Of a DNA stretch of 26,654 bases, positions 11,101 to 23,044 are shown piece after piece (within the stretch, counting starts at the first letter, position 1; each line of letters starts with the position of its first letter). This DNA is from Ectocarpus siliculosus. Taxonomy: Eukaryota > Sar > Phaeophyceae > Ectocarpales > Ectocarpaceae. The DNA lies in NCBI GenBank assembly GCA_000310025.1, contig FN649729.1, forward strand, positions 2,908,701 through 2,935,354, written 5' to 3'. A program made the translations under genes and the position numbers. The notes below the pieces were generated by a model, which made no database searches, was not told the origin of the DNA, and saw nothing but the letters and a program-made list of their open reading frames with translations.

Positions 11101-12320
11101 ACTGTCGTTATCGCCACGGCCGCCACCACTAGAAAAGTCGGAGTGCTTTTCGCGCGCCGCCCCTGCCTGGCCCTTCATGCGCCGGATGGCCATCTCCGCC
11201 TGCGAAACGGCAGCAACTGCAGTAGGCTGCGCGGGCGGGTCTCTAGCTGCAGCGGCCTGCCCTTCTGGTGTTCCTACCCCTGTTCCTCCACATCCTCGCG
11301 CTTGCGGGCCGCCGTAGGCGCGACCCCTCCCAGCGCCGCCGGCTCCGGCGCCGCCCCCCTGCCCCTGCACGCCCCCGTTAGCCATTCCCATCGCCCACGT
11401 GGCCTTGCGGGCGTTAGACATGAGGGTCTCGGGGCCGCGCAGGGGGGCGGGAGCTGCAGCCAGCGCTTTCACCAGCTTCCCCTCCGTCTGCCTCAGGGTC
11501 TCGCGCAGGTCCGACGCGGACTCCTCGGCCTTCGCCTTTGATGCCCGCAAGAACTCGTTCTCGACAACGTAACGCTGGAGGAAAGCTGCCAATCGATACC
11601 TGTTCGGTGATCACGAGACGGTGGAGACTGAGAGGGGCACAGACTGTCGGTGACGAAGGGAAATCGACTCGGCGGGTTACCTTGGGGAGGCGACGAGTCC
11701 GCTGCTGGTCGGTGTTTCTTTGGAGCAATAGTTCAGACTGTGCCTGGACACAGAAAGACTGGACTACTGAAGGCGAGACAAGACATTTTGGGTGAGCGAG
11801 GGCCGTACAAGCCATGAGCTGTTGGTCTGCTGCTGGAAGTCCCGGGACAAGCACCTTTCACGGGCCGCGGCCCGCTCCGTCTCCCGCGTAATCGTTCTCC
11901 AGGTGGAGAGCTTCTGATTTCTGCAATCGCGCTCGCTCGCCTCAGCTCTGCGTTCCAGGGCGACTAGGCGGGCGCGTAGGGAGGTCTCTCGATCCTCGGC
12001 ATCGTAGCGCTTCTGCTTGGTTTCGGCGGTGAGCTGCCGTAACACCTGTGGAATGCACGGCACGGTGTACACGATTCGCAGCATTTCGGGTTCCTTGAGA
12101 CCTTCTTAAGTATTCCAGCAGGAACGGACCCTAGGATTTGACAAGGAAAGCATGGATTGATCCACGTCGAACGGCGTCAAGGGTTGCTTGACCACTCTGA
12201 ACAGGGAAAACGTGAGCCACTTGCGGGCTGTTGGAGGGCATCTCGTTCAATCTGGAATCTCTACGGTGCAGGGGGCCAGCAATTCGAAAGGAAACGAGCA
12301 GAGAAAGCAAACACAGCCAT

Positions 12321-12358
<38 letters not shown>

Positions 12359-13636
12359 GGGACGTACGAATGTTCGCTTCGATTCTATTCCTCTCACTTC
12401 TAGTGTTCGTAGTTTCACTGGGTCGGTGTAGAAAGGACGCCATGTCCCGTTTGAACCGAGCACGACCAAGGTTTGGTTGTCTTTCAACTTTCTGCGCTGA
12501 TATAAGACAGGGCAACTTCAATAGCTAGACACAGCATATCTGCGAGCGGTAAGGAATACCACAAGGCCAACAAAAATGCCGAAGAATGCGAACCTTCGTG
12601 TCCAGCGAAAATCGTTAACGATGACCCGCTGCATGCGAGACACCGCGCACTTGCTACTCCTGTGTGCACTGCACCTCATCAGCCGCACGAAGAGCCACTT
12701 CTAACTCTTTGGCGCGTTTCTCGGCTTGTGCCATCTCGCTGTCGTGCTTCTCGCGGTCCGTTTCCACGTCGCATAAAGTATCCGCGAGCTCAACTCTGCT
12801 TCTGTACATGTCCGCCTCTAGCCGCTTGTATTTCTGGCGTTCCACCCCAAGCGCGATATCCTTCCGCGCTGTCTATTTTTGTTTGCCGCGCGGTCGGGTG
12901 AGCGGAAGACGAGAGGGAGACGCCAATGAGGAGGAAAGCATATGCACAAGAGTACGCGGTTGCTGTGTCTAAAGAAGGGTCGACCATCGAGCTTAGAAAA
13001 CTTCGTGAGCTCCACTCCAAAACCGTGCCGTTGAAGCGCCCACACATTGCGCTCGATAGTTGGATGTCAGCCAGAGTCAGTCCAGATTCTATACGAATAC
13101 AGCTAACAGCATACCGAAGTAGCATTTTTCGAGTTTTCAATCACCTCAAGATTTGCATAGCACACTTGTGTATTGGCCTGCTGCACAGCGCGCATAGCTT
13201 TCATCGCAAGCCTCGATCCTCCAGCTAGCGCCACCTCCATCTCTCCATCCACAAGAGCCTTTGGCGCGTTGGTGGTGATGTTCGCCCTCGATCTGCTCCT
13301 GCTCCTCCTCCTTCTCCTCAAGTGTCGGTCGCAAGAACTCGGCGACCAACCGTACGGGCCGCCAATGCTTCCACTCTCCAGCCCGCCTCGCTGGCTTATA
13401 GAGCCGGGGTCTCCTCCGACGCAGTGCTCTGATGACTTGGGCCTCTTGCTCCCGGTGGCCGTTTGTCTTTTGCCGTGGGCGTCCTCACGTGGAGTGATAG
13501 TGGCGGCGATGGCAGGAACATCCTCGAACTCTGCAAGGGACTGCTCGGTTGCTGAGCAGGTCTGTTGCCCACCCTCAGCAGCAAGGGACACTTGTAGTCT
13601 TCCTTGCAGATCATTCTGCTTCGATATGGATGTCAT
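8165..13636 (-). CDS. Large coiled-coil protein, five exons
   Basis: I do not recognise the family. Exons are 13636-13145, 12872-12675, 12045-11809, 11574-8989 and 8365-8165, giving 1,237 residues and a TGA stop. All four introns are phase 0, with donors GTGATT, GTGCAG, GTACGG and GTGTGC and acceptors ATAG, ACAG, CCAG and TAAG. The N-terminal 140 residues are basic and Ser/Gly-rich. Residues about 145-350, across exons 1-4, form one continuous charged coiled coil; further helices lie near 495-580 and 650-695. Between them are disordered Gly/Ser/Ala-rich segments with a poly-Gln (10789-10812) and a poly-Gly (9462-9486). The C-terminal 100 residues, including GRVVSIDVFCSK joined to VMSEAERKQEEARADARE and ending HPHLYTLG, look ordered and may be the conserved part. 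A structural or scaffold role is inferred only from the coiled coil. It starts head-to-head with the plus-strand gene at 14229. A further small exon in the 12.05-12.67 kb intron is possible. Confidence 0.7.
12325..12354 (+). repeat. (AG)n dinucleotide repeat
   Basis: About 15 AG units, inside the 12046-12674 intron of the minus-strand coiled-coil gene, where the transcript reads CT. Confidence 0.9.
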
Positions 13637-14228
13637 GTGTAGACTTGTCCGGTGGAAGCCGCTTCCCCTCTCCGGAAAGGCGGTGCATCACACTACGGAG
13701 ATTGAGCGAGGGCACTACATATAGCTTTGCTGCATGAGATACTGCCCGGTCGAGAACAGCAACCACGGACGAAACACTAATGTGGCAAGGCAGTTGCGGA
13801 CTACACCAGCTTCGGGGCTGTGATGTTTGCTCGCGTAGCCCCCACACGGGGCGATGTGTGTTTGCAAGTTCGTATACACGTGTAGGATTGACAGTTTCGA
13901 AATTCGAAATTGCGGCACAACCACGCTTCGACGTGAGAATGCAACTCTCCCAAGGCGACGCCCGAAGGGGTTCGTTTGAAATCTTCACAGATAGGGTGCT
14001 GGGAGAAGTCAAGCACGTGTTCCGGTCGAACGATTTTCACAACTCTACGCACAAACACAACACCTTCGCACAAACACAACACACAACGTCGTTCATGGTG
14101 CGGCGTAATTTTATTATTGCGGCGTAACCCGTTGAGAGCGGCGTAATTCCCAGCGGCAGCAGCGCAGCAGTAGGGGACCTAACAGTCAAGCACTTTGCGC
14201 CCAAGAACGTGGGCGTCGTGGATCCAAC
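13637..14228. promoter_or_regulatory. Divergent promoter interval
   Basis: These 592 bases separate the ATG codons of two divergently transcribed gene models, minus-strand 13636 and plus-strand 14229. They should hold both promoters and 5' UTRs, possibly shared. No clear TATA box or known motif was identified. Two copies of an ACACAACA/CACAAACAC-type word lie at about 14048-14082. The assignment depends on both start codons being right. Confidence 0.4.
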
Positions 14229-17200
14229 ATGTCTGTCTTAGGCGGTGGGTCGTCCCTCGACACTGAGGCTTTGCTTTTGAACGACCTCGGAGCGTCCTCC
14301 CTCGCATCAACGTCATCTTGTCGCCCATTCCTGAAGACCAAGTTCCAGGTATAGTATTAGGTTCAAACACAGAAAGACTACAACTACTGTACCCATTCGA
14401 GATAAGACCACAGTCGAAGGTGCGGTGCATATATTTACGATTCACGAGACTGGCATCAACGTGTCGGCCCAGGTGACCCCTTTTACCCTCAAAGTGGGAC
14501 CCACGCCCGATATCGCCAAGAACCCCTTATGCGTACGTGACGAAGCTGCTGGGTCTAGCGCACAGCGTACCTTGTGCACGTTAAGCAGGTGCCACTGTTC
14601 GAATTGCGGACGGAAATGTTCTTACCACTTGTAACCTTGCTATGGACGGCCGTTGATGAACCCACCCGGCACCTGTACCCTTCGAGTGCACAGATTGGAA
14701 GTGTGAAGGGACCCAAGAACTTCTCCAGCGATCAGACTGTATTTCACAGAGACGATGTACCCGCCACCAAACGAGAACGCAAGAAAGAAGTCAAGGAGGT
14801 GAGTCCTTCGACTTTGTACGGCGCGTTGTTTAGGTTTTATTGTACTGCAGATGGACTGTTGCAGTCAACGGCAACAGGGTTAGACTATGCTTCACAACGT
14901 CGTGGTTGACTTTGTACACGAGTGAATCTCCACCACGATATTTCGAGTTAGTTATCATGCAAGAATGTGCATCGGCAAACTGTAGCTCAGCTACACAAGC
15001 GATTTGGTCGTGATACGTGTGAATCGTCAAAGACCTATTATATGACATCGAAACATTCAACTCAATTAATCGATTTTGGTGGGACATCAAAAGTACCATC
15101 CCAAAGAAAACGTGTGTCACTTGCTTCACACGGATCGATCCCTTGTCCCACCCACTTAATGCATTATTCACAAAAACCAAAAGCGAGCGACATGAACTCA
15201 AGACAACAACCTGGCGCCCTCAACACTCCACCCATCCACCCTTCACTGTGTAGAAGAAATACTCGCTCAACAACAACATTATTACGAACAACAAGCATGC
15301 CATCGACAAAACGAACAGTGGAAGGAGAGAAGGATTCTCCGAATGGGGAGGCCGCCCGGCTGGTCCTCGAGCGTGACCCTCGATCCCACCCGGATGAAGT
15401 TCGCCAGAACGAAGAGCAACTCCGAGCTCGACCCGGGCAAGCCCTATCAGTACAATTACCGCGCGGAGGTACTGCCGCCCAAGAGTCCCGACCCCGTGCC
15501 AAAGTCAAACATGGTGAGCGAGGTTTTTACATTTTTGTCACTGCCCCTGTCCGGGGTTCGGGGATGAAAAACTATAATACCCTCTTCTGTCCCACGTGAG
15601 AAGACCGAAGTATTGCACCGCTACACGAGTCAGCGTCCTGGGTTTCGGTTTCTTTCCTCTGTAAGGCGGCATTGTATAGGCAGCTGCGTCAATGTCCGGT
15701 TCTGTGGTGAACCCCTACGTACACGTGGAATGAGTTGCCTGAATGAGTGGGTGGCTACCAAAGCCGTGTTGCTTGAGAGGCGGTATACACGTGGAATGGA
15801 TGGTTACGAAAGCCGTGCTGTTAAAGGCGGCACAGGAGTACTCGCTGCTGTCGTGTTTCGCCAATCTGTGCGACCGGGGGGATGATCCCGGTGTTCGATA
15901 CTGTACCAAACATTGACGATCAGCTGAAAAATGAATTGCTTGGGGGCGAGGCTACCTGTATCCGAATACGCCAGACCGCGTACCCTTGCCTTTGGACCAA
16001 TACACGAAGTGTCCATTCCGTAGCCCAACCCAATGCATCCTCCTCCCAGTGATTTGGTTCACCGAGAACCAACCGGGGTATGTTGTAGCTCCGCACACCC
16101 ACAACGCAGTCGTTGTGGAATTTCTTGCAGCAAGTTGCTCAGAAATTGGGCGGACCAGCGGCTGTACAAACGGTCTGGAGTAGAATAGCGTCATTCGCCG
16201 CCCCTGTGGGTGCCCCAAGATTCCCACAAGCGAGACACGCCGGGGCGATTTTCGTTCAGTTCCAGGTGTCTGGAGTCACCAACGAGGAGGCGGCAAGGAG
16301 GCGGATCTTGAGGGCGAAATACCCAGACAACGCCCTGGAGCACCCGAAACGAATCGAGGAAATGCCTTCCAACAAGAGACTCGACGGCAAGATCCGCTGG
16401 AACCCGTCCACTCAGGTGTGTGCATGTGTATGACGCGTTGTGTGTGAATCTCTCGGAGATAGTTCCTGCGTTGGTTTCGAATGGCTGCCCTTGTCTGAAG
16501 CCTTTGTCGATCGGTGCTCAACATCGTGCGAGGCAAGGCCGGGGTGTGGGTATACACGATGGAGTGGAAGTCGTGTTACCGGATCGCTCTTGTACACACC
16601 TTCATACCACGAGAGAACACCGGCAAAAACACGTACTGGATCTCCTTCTTCCTGCGCATGCCACAATCTGAAACGAGGAGTTGTCATCTCCCCACAGCAA
16701 TGGACCATCATAATATTTTCTTTTACATTCCGAGAGAAAGCAACCCTCTAGCACGTGGTGTCCGACAGACACACACCCCACGAAACCGTGCAGGATACAT
16801 CGGGTGTGTCATGGCGAGAGTTGGGCCCCTTTCCACCCAAAAGGTCTTTCATTTCTGTTACTGGCTATATCTGTCCTCACCCGTGCTACCTTTCCTTTCT
16901 CAGTTGTCATGCCACGTTCGCCATATTCTTTATGTTGCCGATGCTATCGTGTTGTTGCTTTTCCCACACTAACGTTGACTCTCAAAGTGTAACGCTCGAG
17001 AGCGGCGGCGGGCGCGCGACGAGTACGAAGCAGCTTGCAAGCTCGCCACTGCCAGGAAAAACGGCACGTTAAGAAACTACACCGCTCCCGAGCAGGTGGG
17101 GTTTCGAAGGGAGAGTTGGCTCAATACCCTTGATCGGATGATGTGTTGTTTCTATCCTAACCTCTCGGGCGCTAATCTACATCCGTCTGAACGCGAGCAT

Positions 17201-18829
17201 CTAACGTAGGGATCTTCGGTTTGCCCTGGCTGCCCCCATACCCTATGACATTACGTGGGTGAGAGGTGGTGATGGTTTGGCTGTTTTGAGATAAATCAGA
17301 CAGAGAGCGCCACGCCATGTAAATGGGTCGGATAATAACCGTGTGGACAATGAGTGCCATTCAATGTATTCCCGTTTGGACGGTGGTGCATGCGCTGACC
17401 TCCACACACCTCCGGGGGTGGAGAGGGACAGGTCTGGCGACAACAGCACCCAAGCATGCTTTCCACCTAAATAGAAAAGTATTTTTCCACGAGCCACTTG
17501 GTTTTAGAGCGGTACTCTTCCCCCTTCTCCTCCAATAACATACACGTTGTGATTCAGGTTCCGAGTGGAGTAAAAGGGTTCCCTACTTCCTGCTCCTCGC
17601 ATCCGGCTTTGCTGTGCTGGTTATTGTAAATGTCTTGGGTTTCTTGGTGCGACTTAGTCTCTTAGCATCTCCACGTCATTGTCCCTGATGTTGGATGCAC
17701 TTTCTTGTGATCAGGCCTCTTTCGATAGGTGATACACGGCATCACACCCGGTTAAAATCCTAGCCTCTCAATCTTGAGCGAGTACGTCCGAGATCAGAGA
17801 CAGGTGGAAACACTTTGCCACGCCTGCATATGACCCCTGCTTACTACCTCTACCGCCTGGTCGAGGTAGCTGTTTTTCTGTACGGAACCGGCGGGCCTTG
17901 TATTCAGCAAGAACAACAACAACAACAACAACAACAACAATTGCAGTGACCTCGAGTAACGACGACCGAATGACTCTTGCTTGGATGACCCAGAGGGAGA
18001 AAGAGCAACAGCAGTGGATCCGAAAGCTCAAGGTCGAGGGCCGGCTGTGGGCGCTGAAAGAGCGAGAGCCTAGCCCGCTCCTGCCAACCCACAACAGGCT
18101 GGCCAAAGACCCCATCCGCAGGTAACATCATGCGTCTGCTAGAAACAACCGCTGCATTCTAAATCGATTGTATCGTAGTCTGCAGAGGTGCAGAGCTATC
18201 TGTTGCGCACTAGAAGAACTAGCGCCAAAGAATGGAGTGTGTCTTTAGGTCTGATACAGGTTTCGCAACGGATCTACAGCATGCATCGATTCACCCCAGC
18301 TGCACCTTAGCTTGAGGCTTAGTGAAAAATTCATACGCTCATTTACCTCGGCACCGATCATGCCCGGAAACAATGAATCGTGGATTCCGTCACACAGAAC
18401 CAGAACGCACTAAATAGGGTCCTTATCAAGTTAGCTTCGCGATCATCTTCTTTCGCCGATCATAGACTGCAAGATGTTCTTCTTCTTCACACCTGCTTTT
18501 AATGCATCCGTACCATCCGGTGTATCGCAGACAAACAATCGAAAAATACATACGATACGCGACTTATCCTCGTTCGCACGGTACGTACGGCACTTTCGTC
18601 TTCGCACGGTTTGTGCACTAATGTGTTACCCGTAATCAGGATTCGACAGTATCGGCACTCGGGAAACTTTGAGTTCCGCGAGGCCGAGGGCTGCAAGATG
18701 TGGTCCGACACGGCCTGCTTCGAGGAGTGCTCACCCGGCGATATCGTAAGGGTTCACAACCCCGCCGGCTTCAACTTCGCGGCGCCGTGCCTCACGAGAT
18801 CGGTCGCGAGAGCGTGGGGATCCACATGA
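14229..18829 (+). CDS. Unrecognised charged protein, about eight exons
   Basis: Family not recognised. Proposed exons are 14229-14348 (starts MSVLGGGSSLDTEALLLNDL), 14559-14798, 15319-15513, 16266-16415, 16988-17095, 17764-17803, 17947-18121 and 18640-18829, giving 405 residues and a TGA stop. Best supported are the exon ending at 14798 (ERKKEVKE, donor GTGAGT), the one ending at 15513 (donor GTGAGC), and those at 16266 and 16988, whose phases match. The last join restores a split Arg codon: KDPIR, then RIRQYRHSGNFEF. The third exon may instead start at 15254, after a much better pyrimidine tract, but then the phase needs another exon. The 40-base exon is speculative. The protein is rich in Arg, Lys and Glu helices with a Trp/Cys-containing C-terminal part. 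A GTAAGG inside the last exon (about 18747) could be a real donor, leaving the C-terminus uncertain. No signal peptide or membrane span is seen. Confidence 0.55.
15717..15832 (+). repeat. Diverged tandem repeat in an intron
   Basis: Two copies of about 45-65 bases begin with TACACGTGGAATG (15719 and 15785). They share GGCTACCAAAGCCGTG or GGTTACGAAAGCCGTG and end near GAGGCGG or AAGGCGG. They lie in the intron between the exons ending at 15513 and starting at 16266. Confidence 0.7.
17912..17941 (+). repeat. (AAC)n trinucleotide repeat
   Basis: Ten AAC units directly before the proposed acceptor TTGCAG at 17941-17946. They are probably intronic; if translated they would be poly-Thr in the frame of the following exon. 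Confidence 0.85.
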
Positions 18830-20522
18830 TGAAGGAACAAGCGAAACGGCGTCCTTGTTTTCACTGCAGGGCGCGCCAAAACTTACTTACGTGTTGTTGT
18901 GGCTCCCAAACTTTCGCATTATCCATCCTGATTTTCATAGTTGGTGTGTGAATGGTGGGGAGATAGCTCCATGCACGGTATGCTGATAGTTTAGGGTCTT
19001 GTAACGTCATTTGTTCGACAAGCGCATCATTTAGCTGCGCTCTGCGACTCAATCTTGCAGACGACTAGGAAACGATAGCAGTAGTGGTAGTGAGGGTGTG
19101 GAGGGATTCATACATTTTCCGTCAAAGGAAACATACATTTTTGCAGCACACGAAGTGAGTTCTCAACGGCATCACATCGAGTGAATGAAACTGCTCTCGA
19201 TAGAATGGCATGGCAGTGAAAGTTTTGCTCCCTCTCAGCCAGCCCGCCTGGTGGAGAGAGTACCTCACTTGGGCTGTGTTTCACACCGTAGGTCCACCCG
19301 GCCTGAACCCTCGGACCCAACGCTATCATCCATAAGCGTGACCCTTGGATGGGTGAAAGCCCAGCAGCCGCTGTTCGTCTCACAACAGACCAAATAGTAG
19401 TAGATTCGAGGTCACTGGGCCGCCGCGGGTAGCTTGCGGGGTACTACTGTACATATGGCTTCGGCCGCGTTGCGTGGGACATGGACTTTTTCCATGCACA
19501 AAGGTCCGTTTTGCCGTGGCCATGTCCTTTGTTTCTTCGCGAACGAGAGCACAACGAACGATTTTGCTCTGCTTCAAGAGGTACAGAACTTTCCGTTTTT
19601 CTTGCAGTGAATGTCGTCTGTGGCACACGCGTGTACTGTGCTCGGTGCGCGGATTTCTTGTCACAGTCTTGCAACCGACGAGCTCCGGGAAGAAAAACAC
19701 CTCCAGCTCTCATACGCCATGCTGTGGCGCGGTCGCCATGCGTCTTCACCGAAGCCCAGCATTGAAGAATACTATGGTATTCATACGCAGTTATACAAAA
19801 TGAAATAAACGCACACGGTCGTTCACGGTCCCCCATCAAGAAACGTCAATTTAATATTCCAACTCTGTTACCAGAGGTGCGTAAAGCGCCGAAAGAACAT
19901 CAACCCCACCCGACACTACAACCTGCCGAGTGCTTGTTGACTCCCCTAAAGAGGGAACAATATTAGCAAGCCCTCTACCTCCGGCAAAAAACAAGGAGGC
20001 CCTTAACTGGCTGCACAAATCTGTGCGTCGTGTGCATAGGCGCCCTACCCACCGGCTGGGGCCTTGTTATCATCCATCCAAATCTTGTAACATACTGTAC
20101 CTTCGAAGCAAAATTTACCCTGGGGACCTCAAGAGAGTTCCGCACGCTATGCACACACCAACGCAAAACAACCATTTACCAGCCCCACATACCCCTCTCC
20201 TCGACGTTCATGCCATCTCTCGGGCAAAAAAAACGCCGAACTCAAGGCTGTCGGGCCTGGCTTATGCTTCCGAGCGTTGCTGAAGGGAAAATACTACAGT
20301 CGTGTTTTCGGCGGCTCATTGTTCTCGCCGGCGGGCAGAAAGCCAACACAGAGAGCCGCCGGAATAACTCGCCGCCGACTCCATGCCAACACATTCTCGA
20401 TGTTGGCTTTCTCCTTTCTCTCTCTCTCTTTGTCGCCACAAAAAGCACACCCAACGACAACATATTATTTGAGGATAAGCACGGTTGCCTGAGGCAAGCT
20501 GCGTTGTGAATTGGCATGCTCT

Positions 20523-20585
<63 letters not shown>

Positions 20586-20590
20586 CGTCG
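18830..20590. other. Tail-to-tail intergenic region
   Basis: About 1.76 kb between the stop codon of the plus-strand gene and the stop codon of the minus-strand Sec23-like gene. It should contain both 3' UTRs. Scattered short frames on both strands have no motif or matched splice sites. Two TC-rich repeats lie near its right end (20416-20430 and 20526-20582). I see no RNA gene or mobile element here. Confidence 0.5.
20526..20582 (+). repeat. (TC)n dinucleotide repeat
   Basis: About 28 TC units end eight bases before the complement of the Sec23-like stop codon. In the transcript this is an (AG)n run at the very start of the 3' UTR. Confidence 0.95.
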
Positions 20591-21483
20591 CTACTGGAAG
20601 TTGGGATCGCAAACATCCCAGAAGAACTCGCGGTAGCTCTCGTCGTCGGTGGGGGGAAGCTTGGCCCTCAGCTGCTCCACCTCCGCCTCGGGAACGCCGG
20701 CCAGGTTAGGGAAACCCCTGAGCTGCTCTTCCACGGGGTCCTTGTGGGAAGGGATTAGCCTCGACGTCAGGTAGCGCGACCAAGATGTTCCGTCCTGATG
20801 TATTTTTTTCGTTTGTTTTTTGCGCGGAAAACAGCAGTCGCGACGAACAAGGGCGGCGTGAACAAAAATAACGAAACGAAACGAAACGATCATAAGAGCG
20901 TGAACAAGAACGGAAAAAAGGAGAAAGCTAGAGAGCAAAGTTTCTACCAAGGTTACTCGCAGTCGGAACGAGCGCAAAACAACGTTCGAAAAACACAAAC
21001 ACGATTTACGAAAAAGAACGAAATCGGACCGAAAACCTCCCTGCCGTGTCCCCACACCGTAATTTTTCTCAAAATAAAACGCCGACAGTCACGCACCCAC
21101 TCCGCCCACATAAGCAACACACCTTCAGGAAAACCACGGGCGCGTAGGGAAATCGTGAGCCCGCCTCTCCGGCAAAAACGCCCCTGCACGCCTCTCGCAC
21201 GGCCTCGAACTCGGGCCCGCACACGGCGGACCCGCTCCACACGAACACTCGGTCGTGTGTGTCTAACACCTTTCATTTTTCATCGCACCGTACGTGTAGC
21301 GTCATGCAATGTTCACACATCAATCAAAATGCGTGTTGCCGGGCGTTCTTTTGAGGCAAAAATCGCTTGTTTGCATTTGTTGTCAAGAGTAGCAGCATCG
21401 ACCGCGCTACAACCGGCTGACCAATGAAAAGTCGCCAGTCTTAGTGCGGTTGAGAACACAACATGCTTGTAAAGGCCATCATA

Positions 21484-21521
<38 letters not shown>

Positions 21522-23001
21522 TTTACCACTAGCATCGACCGCGCTAATTGACTGACCAATGAGAGGACGTCAGTCTCAGTGCGGCAAAAAACCGAAAAAA
21601 CAAAATTCTAAAGGCCGTGATCTCTCTCCCTCTCGCCGTGTGTACGTGATGAGGTCGGAGTAACTCGCAGAGCGATTGGAATAGAAATCGAGCACAGAAG
21701 GGGATGGAGCGGGGACACGCTTGTTGTTCGTCGACGCGCCGGGAATCCGACGGGCAAAAAAAAAGTCATCTGCGGACCCCGTATTGGGTGGGAGCCCTTG
21801 GACGTCTGACAGTATTTAGTTGGGGGGTACGTGAAAGGTAATGCGGGGAAAACCGGGGGTGGGGGTGAGGGGGGAAGGTTTGGAGCAGACAGGCGCCTCA
21901 ACAGCGGCCGTTTTTCTGTGGTGCCCCGAGCTGCCACTGCTACGATACATGCCATGTTCTTCGGGAGTCTGTAAATCTTACCAGGACTCTGTCGGCGAGC
22001 ATCGCCAGCGTCTCCACTGGGACACGCGAGAACGGGAACGGTGGCGCGGCCGCCGACGCCGACGCTGTCGGCACACCTTCCTTAGCCGTGTTGCCGCTGT
22101 CGCCACCGCTGCCGTTGCCAGCGGCCGTCAAGCACGCGAGTGCCTCTGTAGCCTGTGCGGGTCATGAACGAGGTCACGGTTTTCCGCGGGCGGGTCAATC
22201 AATCATACCAATTCCTTGCTTGATTGGATGGCTGGGCGAAAATCGCCCGCTCATCATCAAAAGGAAATACCGCGGGATTTTATTGCGCGAGGTGTGGAAC
22301 ATCTTTAACTTTGTCTCGCGCGGAATGTTGGGGGATGGTTACGGGGGGCAGGACTAGAGTGGACACTCAGCGGTCAAGACAACCCCGACAACAGCAAGAA
22401 CAACAAAAAGTACAACTTCAGACACAACTCAACCCGTGCTACCGTAGGTTACCTCCACGGAGACGGACACGCCCATCGTCCATCACGCCGTCCGTTAAGA
22501 GAGGGTGCGTGCAAAGTAAAGCCACGCCTTCGCTCTTCACCGATATCCTTTGAGAGTTCTAAATAGATACCAACCTGAGCACCCCCCCCCCAGAAAAAAA
22601 ACGTCCCCCACCGCAAAAAAAAAAAATCCTTGACCGAAACATACATACATGTATCTCCTCTAGAAAAACCCGCACACCACATTAATAAAACGTCCCTAGG
22701 CGCAGCAGCAGCAGCAGGAACGGCGGTGACGCACCTTGAAGGACACCAGCGATGGCTCCATCATCCTCAGGCACTCCTCCAGGGCGCCCCTGAGGAACAG
22801 GTGCCGCAGGCACAGCGGGTCGTCCGAGTTTTGCAGCAGGGGGCCCAGCAGCGGCCCCCTCCTCAGGTGAAACAGCTGCCGAGGCAGCCGCCCCAACTCC
22901 CGCGGGAAGACCGCATCTTCCGGTCTGCCGATCCCCCACCCGCCCCCCGCCCCCGCCGCCGCCCCGCCGCCGTTGCTACTGCTGGTGCCGCTGTCGTCTA
23001 C

Positions 23002-23044
<43 letters not shown>

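Noticed and set aside
14425-14530. Plus-strand frame reading VHIFTIHETGINVSAQ as an extra exon
   Set aside because: It reads like protein and has a GTACGT donor, but its phase does not fit the first exon, and the intron to the next exon would be under 60 bases. It was left as probable intron.
20516-20758. Plus-strand frame with a Leu/Ser repeat
   Set aside because: It is the (TC)n repeat plus the antisense of the last Sec23-like exon.
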